A DNA stretch of 64,000 nt from Rutidosis leptorrhynchoides (Eukaryota; Streptophyta; Magnoliopsida; Asterales; Asteraceae). Positions 11,931-23,882 of this stretch are shown here, in pieces. The translations under genes were made by a program, and so were the position numbers. Where the stretch lies: assembly GCF_046630445.1 (NCBI RefSeq), contig NC_092338.1, positions 8,388,501 to 8,452,500 of the forward strand. The letters are read 5' to 3'. The notes beneath the pieces were generated by a model that was not told the origin of the DNA, searched no databases, and was given only the letters and a program-made list of their open reading frames with translations. Each line of letters opens with the position of its first letter. The first letter of the stretch is position 1.

Positions 11931-12282
11931 CAGTGGCGGTACCAGGATTTTTTTTCACTGGGGGCAAAAAAAAATTAAAACCGTAGTAATTTTTTTGAGC
12001 AAAAAAGGAGGTTTTTTAGGTAAAATTATGGAGGTTTTTGGGCAAAATTTGAAGGTTTGTGGGCAAAATTTGAAGGTTTGTGGGCAAAATTTGAAAGTTT
12101 TGGGGTAAAATTTGGAGATTTTTGGGCAAAATCTCAAGGTTTCGGGGCAAAATATGTAGGTTTTGGGGCCAAAAAAAAAATTCACCGGGGGCAAAGTCGA
12201 AAAATCCAAAAAATTTACACTGAAAATTGCAAATCCACTGGGGGCGGCTGCCCCCGCTTGCCCCTAAATAAAACCGCCCGTG
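11931..12282. mobile_element. hAT-type MITE, TSD GAAGTATA
   Basis: The element starts CAGTGGCGGTACC and ends AACCGCCCGTG, with an exact 8-base duplication GAAGTATA on each side (11923-11930 and 12283-12290). The interior holds a row of GGGCAAAATTTGAAGG repeats of about 18 bases and a CTGCCCCCGCTTGCCCC block near the right end. Long reading frames in both directions across it are repeat artefacts. Sequence 12291-12569 holds no recognisable gene. Confidence 0.85.
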
Positions 12283-12569
12283 GAAGTATATCCTGTTTTC
12301 TGTTTTATACGCTAACTATTTCCAAACTGAAAAAATGTAAGATCGAAGGTCAGAGGGGTTCTCGTACAAGACACCGAAGACGATTAGAACAATTAAGATA
12401 CTATACAGTAGTTCAAACACAGAACAAAGATATTGATTTTAGAACATCCAACATCAAAGTGATTATCATCAATAGGTTATTTGTTCAGTTGAAACTTGTA
12501 AGACGATATATGTAAATGGTTGGAGTCTTTTCTTCAATTTGGGGTGTTTTGTTCGACTATATAATTATA

Positions 12570-12806
12570 TCCCTCCGTCCCATAATAAGTATCCTGTTTT
12601 GACTTTTCAAAGTCTTAATTTCTCAACGTTGACTTTAAATATTTTTTGTTTGTGTTATATAATATTTGATGAAAATTATATGAGTGAATTAGGTTTTAAA
12701 TGTACTTTTTATTGATATAGCTTTCATCAGCTATTATATATCACAAATAAAGATATTTGAGGTCAAAGTTGAAAAGTATTGACTTTGAATGGTAGGGACG
12801 TATATA
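12570..12806. mobile_element. Stowaway-like MITE (Tc1/mariner)
   Basis: The left end TCCCTCCGTCCCATAATAAG is the classic Stowaway terminus, and the right end carries the degraded inverse (GGTAGGGACG). It sits in a TA-rich target, as these elements do. The two ends match imperfectly, so it is an old copy and the exact borders are approximate. Confidence 0.62.
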
Positions 12807-13940
12807 TTATGAGTATATACAAGTATGATGTAAGTGGTCCAATCATGTTTCTTCATATGTCTTTGTAATTTGTTAACATGGTATTTATGTAAATTGACAT
12901 CAGCATACTAAATATGTCATAATATAGGTTGTTTCTGCAAGTCTGCAACCATAATATATATAAACTAAAGGTTGGAACATACCTCTTATAAGAATATTAA
13001 TTAGCATGTCAATCACTAAACATATTGTGATAGTTATAGATCATAATAAATTGATTATAAAAAGTACATGGAAACTAAACTAAGCTGAATTGTTTCATAT
13101 ATACATATCAAGAAAAATACATGCACTTGATGATGAGTTTACAAAATCCATGTGTCAAATAAAATGGTGATTCATACATTATACATGATAATTTTAATAA
13201 GATGATTTGTACTTTAATATTTATCTCGCATCATATGCTATTTTCAAAATATTTTGATTCACATTAAATATTTTATCCTTAAATTTGCCCTGATATATAT
13301 GAAGAAAACTGTACAGAATTACGGAGTAAAACATTTTGAAATGAATACACTAATCACTATGGTACTAGTGGTTTGTCAGAGATTACAAATTTAGTCCTTA
13401 AGTTTTTTTTCTTACGCGGATAGTCCCGTGGTTTGCATTATTTTGCAAGGATACTACCTCCGTTAGACGTCCGTCGGGGATTATCTGTGCAAGATTTGCA
13501 AACTATAGATGTATCCGTGCTAGAAAAAAATAGGGATGAAACTTCTTATATTCAACAAACCACATGGACTTTCGTGTGATTGATTCTTTACAAATTTACA
13601 ACACGAGATGCAAGTCAAAAAATGAAAAAGCTCATTTTCTTTTAACTCTTTACTCATAATTTAACACGATTATCGTTTTAGACAGCCTGTACCACTTGTC
13701 AAACTTTGCAAGTTTGACCGACTTCTATCCATATCCATAAGCAACATATTAAATCAATCATTCTAACTTGCACATCTAAACTGGATTTAACATTTAGGAG
13801 TTAAGACTATTTCAATACGACAAATCAAATATGTCCAAAATACGTTTTTAACCAACGCATCACCAATTCCAATTAAAAATTAAAAAACTTTTATTGACTA
13901 ATATTAGTTCATAAAAGGTCTAAGGGACCGATTTTAGTCA
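12807..13940. other. intergenic, no gene; repeat-like patch
   Basis: AT-rich intergenic DNA. A patch at about 13374-13568 starts GTGGTTTGTCAGAG and ends near CAACAAACCAC, with phrases such as TTTAGTCCTTAAG and CGTGGTTTGCA, so it is probably an old dispersed repeat with short inverted ends. No reading frame here resembles a protein that I know. Confidence 0.5.
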
Positions 13941-14544
13941 ATCATTGAAACAACCCAACCCGTATTTCATACGATAATTTTTTTTTTTATAATACACATT
14001 TACGCGCCAATTAAATATGTAAACCATTCCACAAGTTCCATTTAAAACGTACCACAATTTACATGTTTACAAAGGCACGAAGGCCATTAATTATGTTTAA
14101 TACAAGTTCGACCCACTAAAAATGATAGTTTATAATCCAAACGACACTTCGAGCATGGTTTGGGGCTAAACTACCCAAAATGTTAGGCCAACTTCCAAAA
14201 AGCTCCAACAAACATCATCAAAGGACACCTAGTGCCCAACCACCTGCATCTAAAAAGATAAACAACGAGAGGGGTAAGCTAACGCTTAGTGAATGCAATA
14301 ATTATATGTGTTCATATATAATCTACTTACTTGCAATCACTTACACAATACCGCATACAAGCTAGCAATTCGACAACCATGCAAACATCATGCATAAACT
14401 ACTATCCGTAATTCACAATAAGCTAGCAATAACAATAGCATAAGGTTCACAATTTAATATGCTAAATACAAATTCACACAACCATGGTTAACCAATCGTA
14501 CAAGGGAACGGTACTCGTAAAAGACCGTCGGAGTTCATAACATC

Positions 14545-14850
14545 CATTAGTGTTACTTAAACACCGCGTAATCACTAATCCCCCGGGTGATGTCTTGAAC
14601 ACCGCGACTAACTCACCCTCATGACAATGTGGCGTCTTGAACACCGCGACGATTCCACATGTCAATCAAACCAATGAGTGGTGTCTTGAACACCGCGACA
14701 ATTCCACTCCCATGACAATGTGGTGTCTTAAACACCGCGACAATACCACATGTCAATCAAACAATGAGTAATGTCTTGAACACCACGACAATACTACTCG
14801 TTACTTAGAATGTGGTGTCTTGAACATCGCGACACTTCCACATTCATACC
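14545..14850 (-). repeat. LTR tandem array, TGTCTTGAACACCGCGAC core
   Basis: About eight imperfect copies of (A/G)TGTCTTGAACACCGCGAC alternate with short ATTCCACTC- or CATGTCAATC-type spacers. The other LTR repeats the array at about 30752-31060. It occupies the same relative place in the LTR as the array at 2245-2700 but has a different core sequence. Confidence 0.85.
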
Positions 14851-15707
14851 ACACAAATAAATACATTATATACGTACACGCATAATTATTTCACTCACCT
14901 TAATACAAGGATGATGATTATGCACTTCCGAACTTCTAAGCAATGTACCTAATACATTAAGTACACTTTCAATACACAACTAGTGGAGCTAACCACATTA
15001 CTTACACTTGAGCATTTAATGACCCATTAGCATTAAATAGCTCATTTACACCAAAACCGCCCATTAAATCACTAAAGCTAGTGATTTAAAGTCTACTATC
15101 TTTAACTAATGCAAACTTAGGGTAATTCATACTCATTTCGCCCAAACTAGGTCGACATTACTCTTTTGACCCATTTCAATACTTAACTTACAATTTGGTT
15201 AACTTAACCCATTTACAATTCTTCCTTCAATTACAAGTGTATTAGTGACTAAAAACACCATTTAACACTTACAACCTTAAATCATAAGACCAAACCCTAG
15301 ATTATAGCTATTTAGGGTTTCCTTTAGTCAACATAACCCAAATCCACCCATATTACCTCCAAATGGGTCTTACAAGTTCCAAACGAACCAAACCCTAGCA
15401 TAAACTAATTAAAACTCAAAACATAGGGTTAAGACTTACCAACATTATCCACTCGTAGCTAAGAACGAGGAGAACAACTTTAATTCTTGCTCCAAAGATC
15501 AACTCTCAATTCTTCACTCACAAATCTCACTTGAATTCAAATGGGTTTTTATGTTTGAGAGTAAAATGGAGAAAGAAAATGGAAAAGAAATGAGGAAAGT
15601 GGATAAGTGGTGGAGATTAAATGCTCCCATCAGATCTATACGCCAAATTACCAATTTGCCCCTTAAAATCACTTAAAATGAGCTAATTTCGGAATCAGTT
15701 CAGCAGA

Positions 15708-15930
15708 ACTGCCGCGGCGCGGCTCCATTTGTCGCGGCGCGACACATAAAGGAAAAACTGACCCTCCTTAGCATGCTTCCTGACTTCGTTTTGCTTGAGA
15801 TGCCGCGGCGCGGCAAAGGTCATCGCGGCGCGACAATACAAAGATATTTCGACCTGTTTAACAGGCCTCCTGACCTTGATTTCAGTTGAATACCGCGGCG
15901 CGACCAGGACTTCCGCGGCGCGGCAAAGGC
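15708..15930. repeat. six CG-rich dyads in LTR
   Basis: Six copies of a (C/T)CGCGGCGCG(G/A)C motif, arranged as three pairs spaced about 20 bases within a pair and about 90 between pairs. They lie 40-262 bases from the LTR start on the coding strand. The other LTR has the same set at about 31943-32160 with some CG sites decayed towards TG/CA, as methylated CG tends to do. Confidence 0.85.
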
Positions 15931-15970
15931 CTGTGCCTTTAGATATGTACGGGAAAAACGGGATGTTACA

Positions 15971-17276
15971 ACTCTCCCCCACTTGAACCGGAGCGCGTCC
16001 TCGCGATCCAAGCCGCATGACAAGCCGGAAGATAAACCAAGACAAACTCTTCGGATTCCCACGTAAACTCGGAACCCTTTCGATGTTGCCATTGCACCTT
16101 GTAAGTTCTAACGTCTTTGTTACGCAAAAACTTAACCTTTTCATCAAGAATGGGTATCGGCTCTTCAACGTATTCTAGCTTATTATTCAACGTAATTTCA
16201 TCTAACGGCACCCAAGTCGAGTCATCCGCAAGACACCTACGGAGATGGGAAACATGAAACGTGTTATGGATCCCCGCAAGCTCTTCGGACAACTCTAGTC
16301 TATAAGCAACCTCACCAACACGTTTCAAAACCTTGAAAGGACCAATAAACCGAGGAGCTAACTTTCCTCGCTTTCGAAAGCGGATAACATCCTTCCATGG
16401 AGAAACCTTAAGAATCACCATGTCACCTTCTTGAAATTCAATCGTTCGTCTACCTTTATCGACATAAGATTTTTGTCTATCTTGCGCCGCCTTAAGTCGA
16501 GCCCGAATCATCTCAATCTTACTATTCGTCTCTAGGACCAAATCGGTACTCCCGATTTCTCATTGTCCCACTTCACCCCAACAAATAGGAGTTTGACACC
16601 TTCGCCCATAAAGTATCTCATAAGGTGGCATTCCAATACTAGTGTGGTAACTATTATTGTACGAGAATTCCACCAATGGTAAGTGCTCATCCCAACTACC
16701 ACCAAAATCAATAATACACGCCCTTAACATATCCTCCAATGTTTGGTTCGTACGCTAGGTTTGACCGTCCATTTGAGGATGATACGTCGTGCTCATTTTC
16801 AACCGAGTACCCATATCTTCATGAAACTTATTCCAAAACCGAGACGTGAAACGAGTATCTCGATCCGAAACAATAGATATAGGAACCCCATGTCTCGATA
16901 TCACCTCCTTGATAAACAACTTGGAAAAAGTCCCCGACGATATTGTTTCCAGAATGGGAAGAAACAAAGCACTCTTCGTCAATCTATCAATGATCACCCA
17001 AATCGTATCATATTGGGTTCTCGCCGTCTTTGGTAACTTGGTAATGAAGTCCATGGTAATGTGCTCCCATTTCCATTTCGGGACTTCCAATGGTTGTAAC
17101 TTACCGTACGGCTTTTGATGTTCGGCTTTAACTTGAAAACATATGACGCATTGTTCAACATACTTAACAACATCACGTTTCATGCCTGGCCACCAATACT
17201 CCTTCTTTAAGTCAAGGTACATTTTCATCGCACCCGGATGAATGGAATACTTTGACTTATGTGCTTCATCAAGGAG
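15971..17276 (-). pseudogene. Tekay integrase C-terminal part and chromodomain
   Basis: Segments show the integrase zinc-finger end (YWWPGMKRDV), the core start ([11 protein letters not shown]), SIVSDRDTRF of the catalytic region, the GPFKVLKRVGEVAYRLELS block and HNTFHVSHLR, then a chromodomain-like tail with VQWQHRKGSEFTWESE. This is the standard order for chromovirus integrases, which insert the DNA copy and may use the chromodomain to choose heterochromatin. The region is broken in a few places and its upstream part is separated by the inserted LARD. Confidence 0.85.
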
Positions 17277-17281
17277 CACTT

Positions 17282-19977
17282 TGTAATGACCCGGAATTTT
17301 TCGACCAAATTATACTTATGAGATTAATATTTACATAAATTAAACCATACCAACATGATAAGCAATCCAAATTGTTGAGACTTGTGTTTTTGAAAAGAGT
17401 TTTACACAACGTTTGACCGTCCAATATGACCGATGATATCACGAACTATATAACATACGATAATTATACGTTTGTGTATATATATGTATTTATATATATT
17501 TAACATGATCTAAGGATGGTTTAACATCTCATTGTGTACTAATGACAATGAGTTATAAGTATATTTTGAAACTACTAACTTAAGTTTTCAAAACGATAAC
17601 TATACGTAACATTCTTTGATATATATACTTATAATCTATAATGCTTATACATGTATCGTATATATAATGTATTTAATCACTTTTTAAGGACTTAAATACA
17701 TAAAACAATATAAGTATATTCACAAAAGATAGCTATATTTGAATTCTCGTTCCGTTTCCTCAAGATTTCTATACGTATATCTAGGGTATATGTACCCGTA
17801 TCATACCCAGCTTCTATACGTATTTACTATTGGTATATACACATCAAATCAACATCCTAATCAACATTATTACTGCCCTAGATATGAGGTAACTAGGATT
17901 TGTCAAGTAGTATGAATTATTAGTAAGAAAACAAAATTAGGAATCCTTTTCTTTCTTTATAAACTAAAAACGTTTTTATAAATGAACACCATTTCTTCAC
18001 TCCATTTTCTCATACCTACACCCTCATTTCTCTCTCAAAATACTCCTAACTTCATACTTGATCATCTCCAAGCATTTTCCCCATCATTTAGCTTTAATTA
18101 CAAGCCTTAAACACCATAAGAAAACTCTTTCAAGAACATATCAAAATAACCATCCATTTGAAGAAGTTTACTTCCAACCTTTTGATCTAACTCCACCACT
18201 CTTTGATTCCAAGATTATTTCTTATCTTTTGCAGTAACTTTGTCTAAGTAACTTGAGGTAGTAACCTTGTTCATAATCTTATTCAATTCATATTCATATA
18301 GCTATCTTATTTTGTGGTATAAAATTTTAACAACAAGAACATAGTTTGAATGATTTCAAACTTGTTCGCAAACTAAATAGATCCTTCTAACTTGAATTTT
18401 AAAACATTTCAAGACCTGTAATATATCATAATGATATGCTAACCTAACAAGATATAACTTGATTTTACAAAGAACATCTTAAAAACTGAATCTACGTCGT
18501 CGGAGTGCAACCGGGGGCTGTTTTGGGTTGGATAATTAAAAACCATCTTGAACTTTGAATTGGAAGTTCATGTTCTGGAAAAATGATATTTCTTATGAAT
18601 ACGTTAACACATAAAAATTTCATGGTTTAACTCAAAGTGTAAGTATTTTTAGAAAAATGATCATTAAATGTTGTTTTTATGATGGAAAATGATCACTTTC
18701 ATAAGTTTCACCAAAGTTTGACCTATAACCTATGATTTCGAATACAAACTAAGGTATTTTCAGTTCATATTCTTAAAATTTAACTCGATCCAAGGAAGTG
18801 GCAAGTTGAACCAACAAAAACGGAGTTGTAATGAAGAAACTACGACTAAAACAAGATTGGGTATCCGAAGCTAGTTTAGCTACGAAAATATTTGGAGAAA
18901 AAGTAAATTAATCATATCTTTTCTAATTAATATGGTATTTTATATATAATTACTTATGATTTGATTTTATATATTTCAGGACCACCCGTAAACAACACGA
19001 GAAGATTAATCATATGACCTCATGATTGTACGCAACACGTCATTTGACAACACGGTACTTTATGTACGCAACACGTCATTTGACAACATGGTACCATGGG
19101 TCGAGATTAATTCTGATCAATACGAATACGATGGATTCTTTATTTATTTTATTTAAGCAACTAATTGTGGACCACTAACATCGGACTGCTAACTACGGAC
19201 TAAGAAAATATTAAAAGTATTAAAAGTATATATATATGTAACGATTACTTAAAAAGAAAATATGTTGATATATTATATATATGGTTAGGTTCGTGATATC
19301 TATCGGAGACCAAGTCGAATTAAATACCTTCAAGGCAAAAGTGAGTTTCATTTGCTCCCTTTTTAATTGCTTTTGCAATATATATTTTTGGGCTGAGAAT
19401 ACATGCGCTGCTTTTATAAATGTTTACAAAATAGACACAAGTACTTAAAAATATATTCTACGTTGAGTTGTACCACTGGCATATTTCCCTGTAGCTTGGT
19501 AACTACTATTTACATGGGTATTGTAAACGCGAATCCTGTTGATAGATCTATCGGGCCTGACAACCCCAACCGGACTGGACGACCAGTATTCAACGGTTGC
19601 ACAGTACTTCGTTTTGGTGACTACACTTGGTACGGTGTAGTGAGATTTCATAATAAAGGGAATATGCGACGTTGATTAAATGTTAAGTATGGTTACCAAG
19701 TGCTCAACCACTTAGAAAGCTTTACATACACTTGCGAGTGTATTATGTTTATGATTATGAAATCTTGTGGTCTATTAACATATTGAAATGATTGTTATGA
19801 TAAACCTATGAACTCACCAACCTTTTGGTTGACACTTTAAAGCATGTTTATTCTCAGGTACGAATTAAGTCTTCCGCTGTGCATTTGCTCAATATAAGGA
19901 CATTACTTGGAGCCGATCATCGCAATGGGACTAAATGTTGATGACTTCGTCCAGGTGGATTAGGACGGGTCCTTTCA
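17282..19977 (+). repeat. LARD 5' LTR
   Basis: A 2.7-kb LTR starting TGTAATGACCCGGAATTTTT. An ORF-like stretch at 19403-19675 lies wholly inside the LTR, is present in both LTRs and resembles no known protein. Confidence 0.93.
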
Positions 19978-19998
19978 GTTTGTATCAGAGCGGTGGTC
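19978..19998 (+). other. primer-binding site, tRNA-iMet type
   Basis: Just after the LTR end comes TTTGTATCAGAGCGGTGG, close to the tRNA-iMet complement TGGTATCAGAGC but with one early mismatch. It marks the plus orientation of the element. Confidence 0.75.
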
Positions 19999-20388
19999 GT
20001 AGCGAACCAGGTCTTGCATTAGTGTGTCTAACTAGTAGTTGTTAGGATCCATTAATGAGTCTGGACTTCGACCGTGTCTACATGTCAAAAGTTTTGCTTA
20101 TCATTTCTAGTCGAAAATCATTTGCTTATCATCCTTAGGAAATTACCTGCTTATCATTCATAAGTCTAGACACGTTTTACTGCATTTACTGCATTGATAG
20201 TGTATAGACGAATTCTTATCTTAGCATATCTGTTATTGCGAACTTTGACTGATACCTTTTCAAAGATTCTCCGTAATTTACGGGATTTTGGTATTATATA
20301 TACATATGTAAATTATGTATTGTAGAGTACCAAATCTAACTCCTATAATCTATTCCATACCAAAAATTCATTTTCCCCATTATACAAG

Positions 20389-20835
20389 ATGGATTCCGCA
20401 TCTAGTTCGAATTCTTCAGATTCCGACAGTTATGCCGATATGGATTTCCATTCGGGCTCCGAAAGCAGCGTCACCGGAATGGATCAACCAATTTCCCATC
20501 ATCTATTCTGGATGAATTGGGGATGGGTTCGTAATATACTAAATCACTGGAGACAAGAAGAAGGTGATCCATTCCATCCACCAAATTGCCCTCTTGGCGA
20601 TGAACCTGAAGCACTTACCGGCGAACCTATTCGAAACACCATTTTCTCTCTCATTTCTAGAGTATCTCGTCACGATTATATACTATCCCATATTACAAAT
20701 CTTGTTTATTCGCTCGCTCCAACCGCCAATCATCCCGGTGTACTAGCAGAAGTTAACGAACTTCGCGCTCGCGTGACGGCTTTGGAGAACATGGTGCGAA
20801 GGTTGCAAACACCAGCAGCAGCACCAGCAGCGTAA
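20389..20835 (+). CDS. LARD gag-like N-terminal ORF
   Basis: A 148-residue ORF. The start is Ser/Asp-rich, and a central part contains HWRQEEGDPFHPPNCPLGDE, then a likely coiled coil (LAEVNELRARVTALENMV) and an Ala/Pro tail. It has no zinc knuckle or major homology region. The position just after the primer site and the coiled coil fit the N-terminus of a chromovirus Gag, of which the rest is gone. A separate accessory protein is possible. The CAT-rich tract to about 20960 after it is non-coding. Confidence 0.5.
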   Translation: MDSASSSNSSDSDSYADMDFHSGSESSVTGMDQPISHHLFWMNWGWVRNILNHWRQEEGDPFHPPNCPLGDEPEALTGEPIRNTIFSLISRVSRHDYILSHITNLVYSLAPTANHPGVLAEVNELRARVTALENMVRRLQTPAAAPAA

Positions 20836-20959
20836 TCAACACCACCATTAATAACATCAACAATACCATCATCACCACTAACAAACAACATCCGCATCAT
20901 ACGTCTCGACATCATAATTTGTCCCACAAACATCAACATCATACGCACCATAGATACCA

Positions 20960-23845
20960 AGGAGTACCAACAATAATGAATGATGAAGTATTGATCCATA
21001 ACTTCATTGATATTCTGCGAAGAATATGTGGTTTCAAAAAGTTTTAGAGATTTCTTATTTTAGCTCAAACCGAAAAGCAAATGAGATTAATATCATATTA
21101 ACTCATTAAATTCATGATTTCATCTGAAGAAAATATATATGTATATATGTTTTCATAAAGATTGTAATTAAAAGTTCTTTTGTACAAAATATTAATGGTG
21201 AAATTTTTTTTTTAACGGGTAGGTAATACCCGAGGAATAATTAGATTTCATCTTAATAAGTTACATTGTACATTCGTCGAAGCTGATTCAACAGTCATTT
21301 ACTATCCTACTTACAACCACAGATATACGTATCCGTTCACCGTAGAATAACCATTTTCATTCAATTTCATATTTGGATTTTGACTTCCCAGAATCCAACA
21401 AGTGGCATATGAAGAAAACATAAGACAAAATAAAATCTGTTAGAAACAAACAAATTAACTATGAAAAATTTTGTTAAGAATCCACGCTAACTGTTCCAGC
21501 TAACTGTTCCTAGCTAACTGATTACATTTTATTTATCGCAGTTTATTTATCGCAATTTAATTATCGCACTTTTATTTATCGTCATTTAATTTCTGTAATT
21601 ATTTTACGCACTTTAAATATCGGGACACGTATACAATGTTTTGACATATCATATCGACGCATCTATATATATTATTTGGAATCACCATAGACACTCTATA
21701 TGCAGTAATGATCGAGTTCTCTATACAGGGTTGAGGTTGATTCTACAATAATATATATAGTTTGAGTTGTGATCGAGTCTGAGACGTATACGGGTCACGA
21801 CACGTATTAATTAATTCGTATATTATATATTAAACTATATATGAATTATTGGACTGTTACTGTGGACTATCGACTGTGGACTAATGACATTGGACAATTA
21901 AAATGAATTAAAATATTGATTATAACATATGAAACTAAACATTTCTTCAAGATTGCCACTTGATTTCATCTTAAACCTCATTGTATCTCGATGATTACAA
22001 TCAGCGTTCAAATCTATCATGATTCTTAAAAACACCTCAATCGAGAGGATAAACCAACCGCACTTCATCTACGGAAGAAAAGATTGATGCATATAGTTAT
22101 GCACCTGAAAAACCCTCAGAAACTGAGTAAACGTTTGACACGTATCTGTTCTAGTTCCTTTGACATTGTTATTACCGAAGATCGTTTTGCAATCCCTTTT
22201 CAAAGTAGCTAATTTTGTCACAGCTCCAGCAAGTCAACTCCGACTTTTCATCTGAAACAACTTTATTATAACCGCGATATATATGCGTACTCTTTATTGT
22301 TACTGGGGAACCTTTTATATTCCACAATATTACCATCAGCGATTAATCATTCTAAAAAACACAATTCTCCTGAAACTACCTCGGTTTGATAACCGATGAC
22401 CCAGATCAGTTAACTTTGAAAATGCTGATGAAGCAGCATGTTGTAGATGATCTTAATGGCCAAAAGTTTGATGATAAAGAAAGGAGTGTTAGGAACGCTC
22501 GATAGAAAATTTAGTACCGAAAAGCGGATTATGCGAAACTATGAAGAAAGCTGTGGACAAATCACAAAGAATAAGTTTGCCTTTAAAGAATCCAAATGAT
22601 TATGTGCCTGCTGAAATCGTTAGCAAACATCTTAATTCTCATTCTAAACCTTCACAGACAAATCTTCTTCATCATCCATTGATATTAGAAATTCTAAGAT
22701 ATTCTCGTATGTTATATTATAAATATCCTCCATATTTCTGGCGATATTTTCACAACTATTCTTATCTGAGATCATTTATCTCTCCGTAATATCTGCAACA
22801 TAAAAGAAACTGTGTTAGTTTCTAAATTCTGAAACCTTCGAGTTTAAAATATGAATGTTTTGAAGTAGTGTTGGGAACTGAAGCATGGATTAGTATAATA
22901 TAATGACACTTGATCAACGTCATTATATTACAGTAAGTCATGCTGAGTTTCTAATGAAGCATGATGATTCACAGTACCGTCATGATATGCCATTTACACG
23001 ACTCTTACATTCTATCTAATCTCTAAACATATCAAGAGAATATTTTTCTGGATGACTCGGTCTTCTCCAGGGTATTCTGGTAATTTAACAAATCAAAATC
23101 GTTCTATTACCATTTTCTTCTTAGAGCATTAGCTATGTTCATTCTGAATTTCATATCTACGAATTCCGGACCATTACTCGCTTGAATCGAAGTCGGGAAG
23201 AGAAAACGAAAGCATGAAGCTCTGAAAAATAATGAAGAATATAAACTCCGATAATAACCCCGAAATTACAAACCGTGTATATCGATGCAGATAGCAATAT
23301 AGAGACACGGGAGAATTAGAAACACTATAAACACAAGAGTATAGTAGAAGTAAATAGATTCTTCTGGTGGTAGATGAAAAAGAAGAATGACAGATATAAA
23401 AGTTAGGAGTATATCAAGAATCAGGACTGGATGAAGCATATTGATGAATGCTTTAAAGTAAGAATCAAGGGAGAAAGAATAGAAGGTGTGAGTCGTGGAA
23501 AATAAGGAAACGAAGGGGTGAATTTATAGTGAAATATCCGACAGAGCAATCGAAACAGATTATTGCATATAATCAAAGAAGATCCTGATTTCCTTAATCA
23601 CCAAAGAACCAAATCTTATTACGTAAGATTCTCTTTAAATCCCTTAAATCCCGGAAATCAATCATAACTACGTCATCGGTTAAGACGAATATATTTTACT
23701 CATCTCACTCTTTTACGATAGTCTCATTTATATTCTTCGCATAATCGAATCGTTTTATCTACATTACTCAATGATGATAAAACTCCATTATCACCTTATA
23801 TTTGTCATGAAAACCTTCTTATTGTTATCCATAACAACCTCTATC
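20960..23845 (+). other. LARD interior, non-coding
   Basis: About 2.9 kb without a credible protein. It contains a hairpin-forming CGGGTAGGTAATACCCG preceded by a T-rich tract at 21208-21234, which resembles the tract before the 3' LTR. It also contains a run of TTTATTTATCGCA-type repeats at about 21530-21620 that is also seen in the Athila-type LTR near 800-900. The short frame at 22541-22789 resembles no known family. Confidence 0.6.
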
Positions 23846-23882
23846 AAATTTCGGGGACGAAATTTCTTTAACGGGTAGGTAC
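23846..23882 (+). other. polypurine tract region of LARD
   Basis: TTTCGGGGACGAAATTTC followed by TTTAACGGGTAGGTAC lies directly before the 3' LTR. The GGGGACGAAA-type tract is typical for Tekay/Del relatives and primes plus-strand synthesis. Confidence 0.75.

Larger units (their letters stand above)
13946..15970 (-). repeat. Tekay element 3' LTR
   Basis: On the minus strand it begins TGTAACATCCCG and ends GTTGGGTTGTTTCA. It matches 30136-32205 nearly throughout. It contains a tandem array around 14545-14850 and CG-rich dyads at 15708-15930. Frames called in it are not protein genes. Confidence 0.93.

Noticed and set aside
11955-12515. Phe/Gly/Lys repeat proteins on both strands
   Set aside because: They translate the GGGCAAAATTTG repeat inside a MITE with a clear 8-base duplication.
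14545-14850. CRISPR-like or satellite array
   Set aside because: Present in both LTRs of one element as an internal LTR repeat, not a separate array.
15695-16168. Arg-rich 157-residue frame and its overlaps
   Set aside because: Shadows of the LTR dyad region and the integrase tail in other frames.
19403-19675. Possible 90-residue gene (also at 26074-26457)
   Set aside because: It lies inside the LARD LTRs, is duplicated with them, and has no family resemblance.
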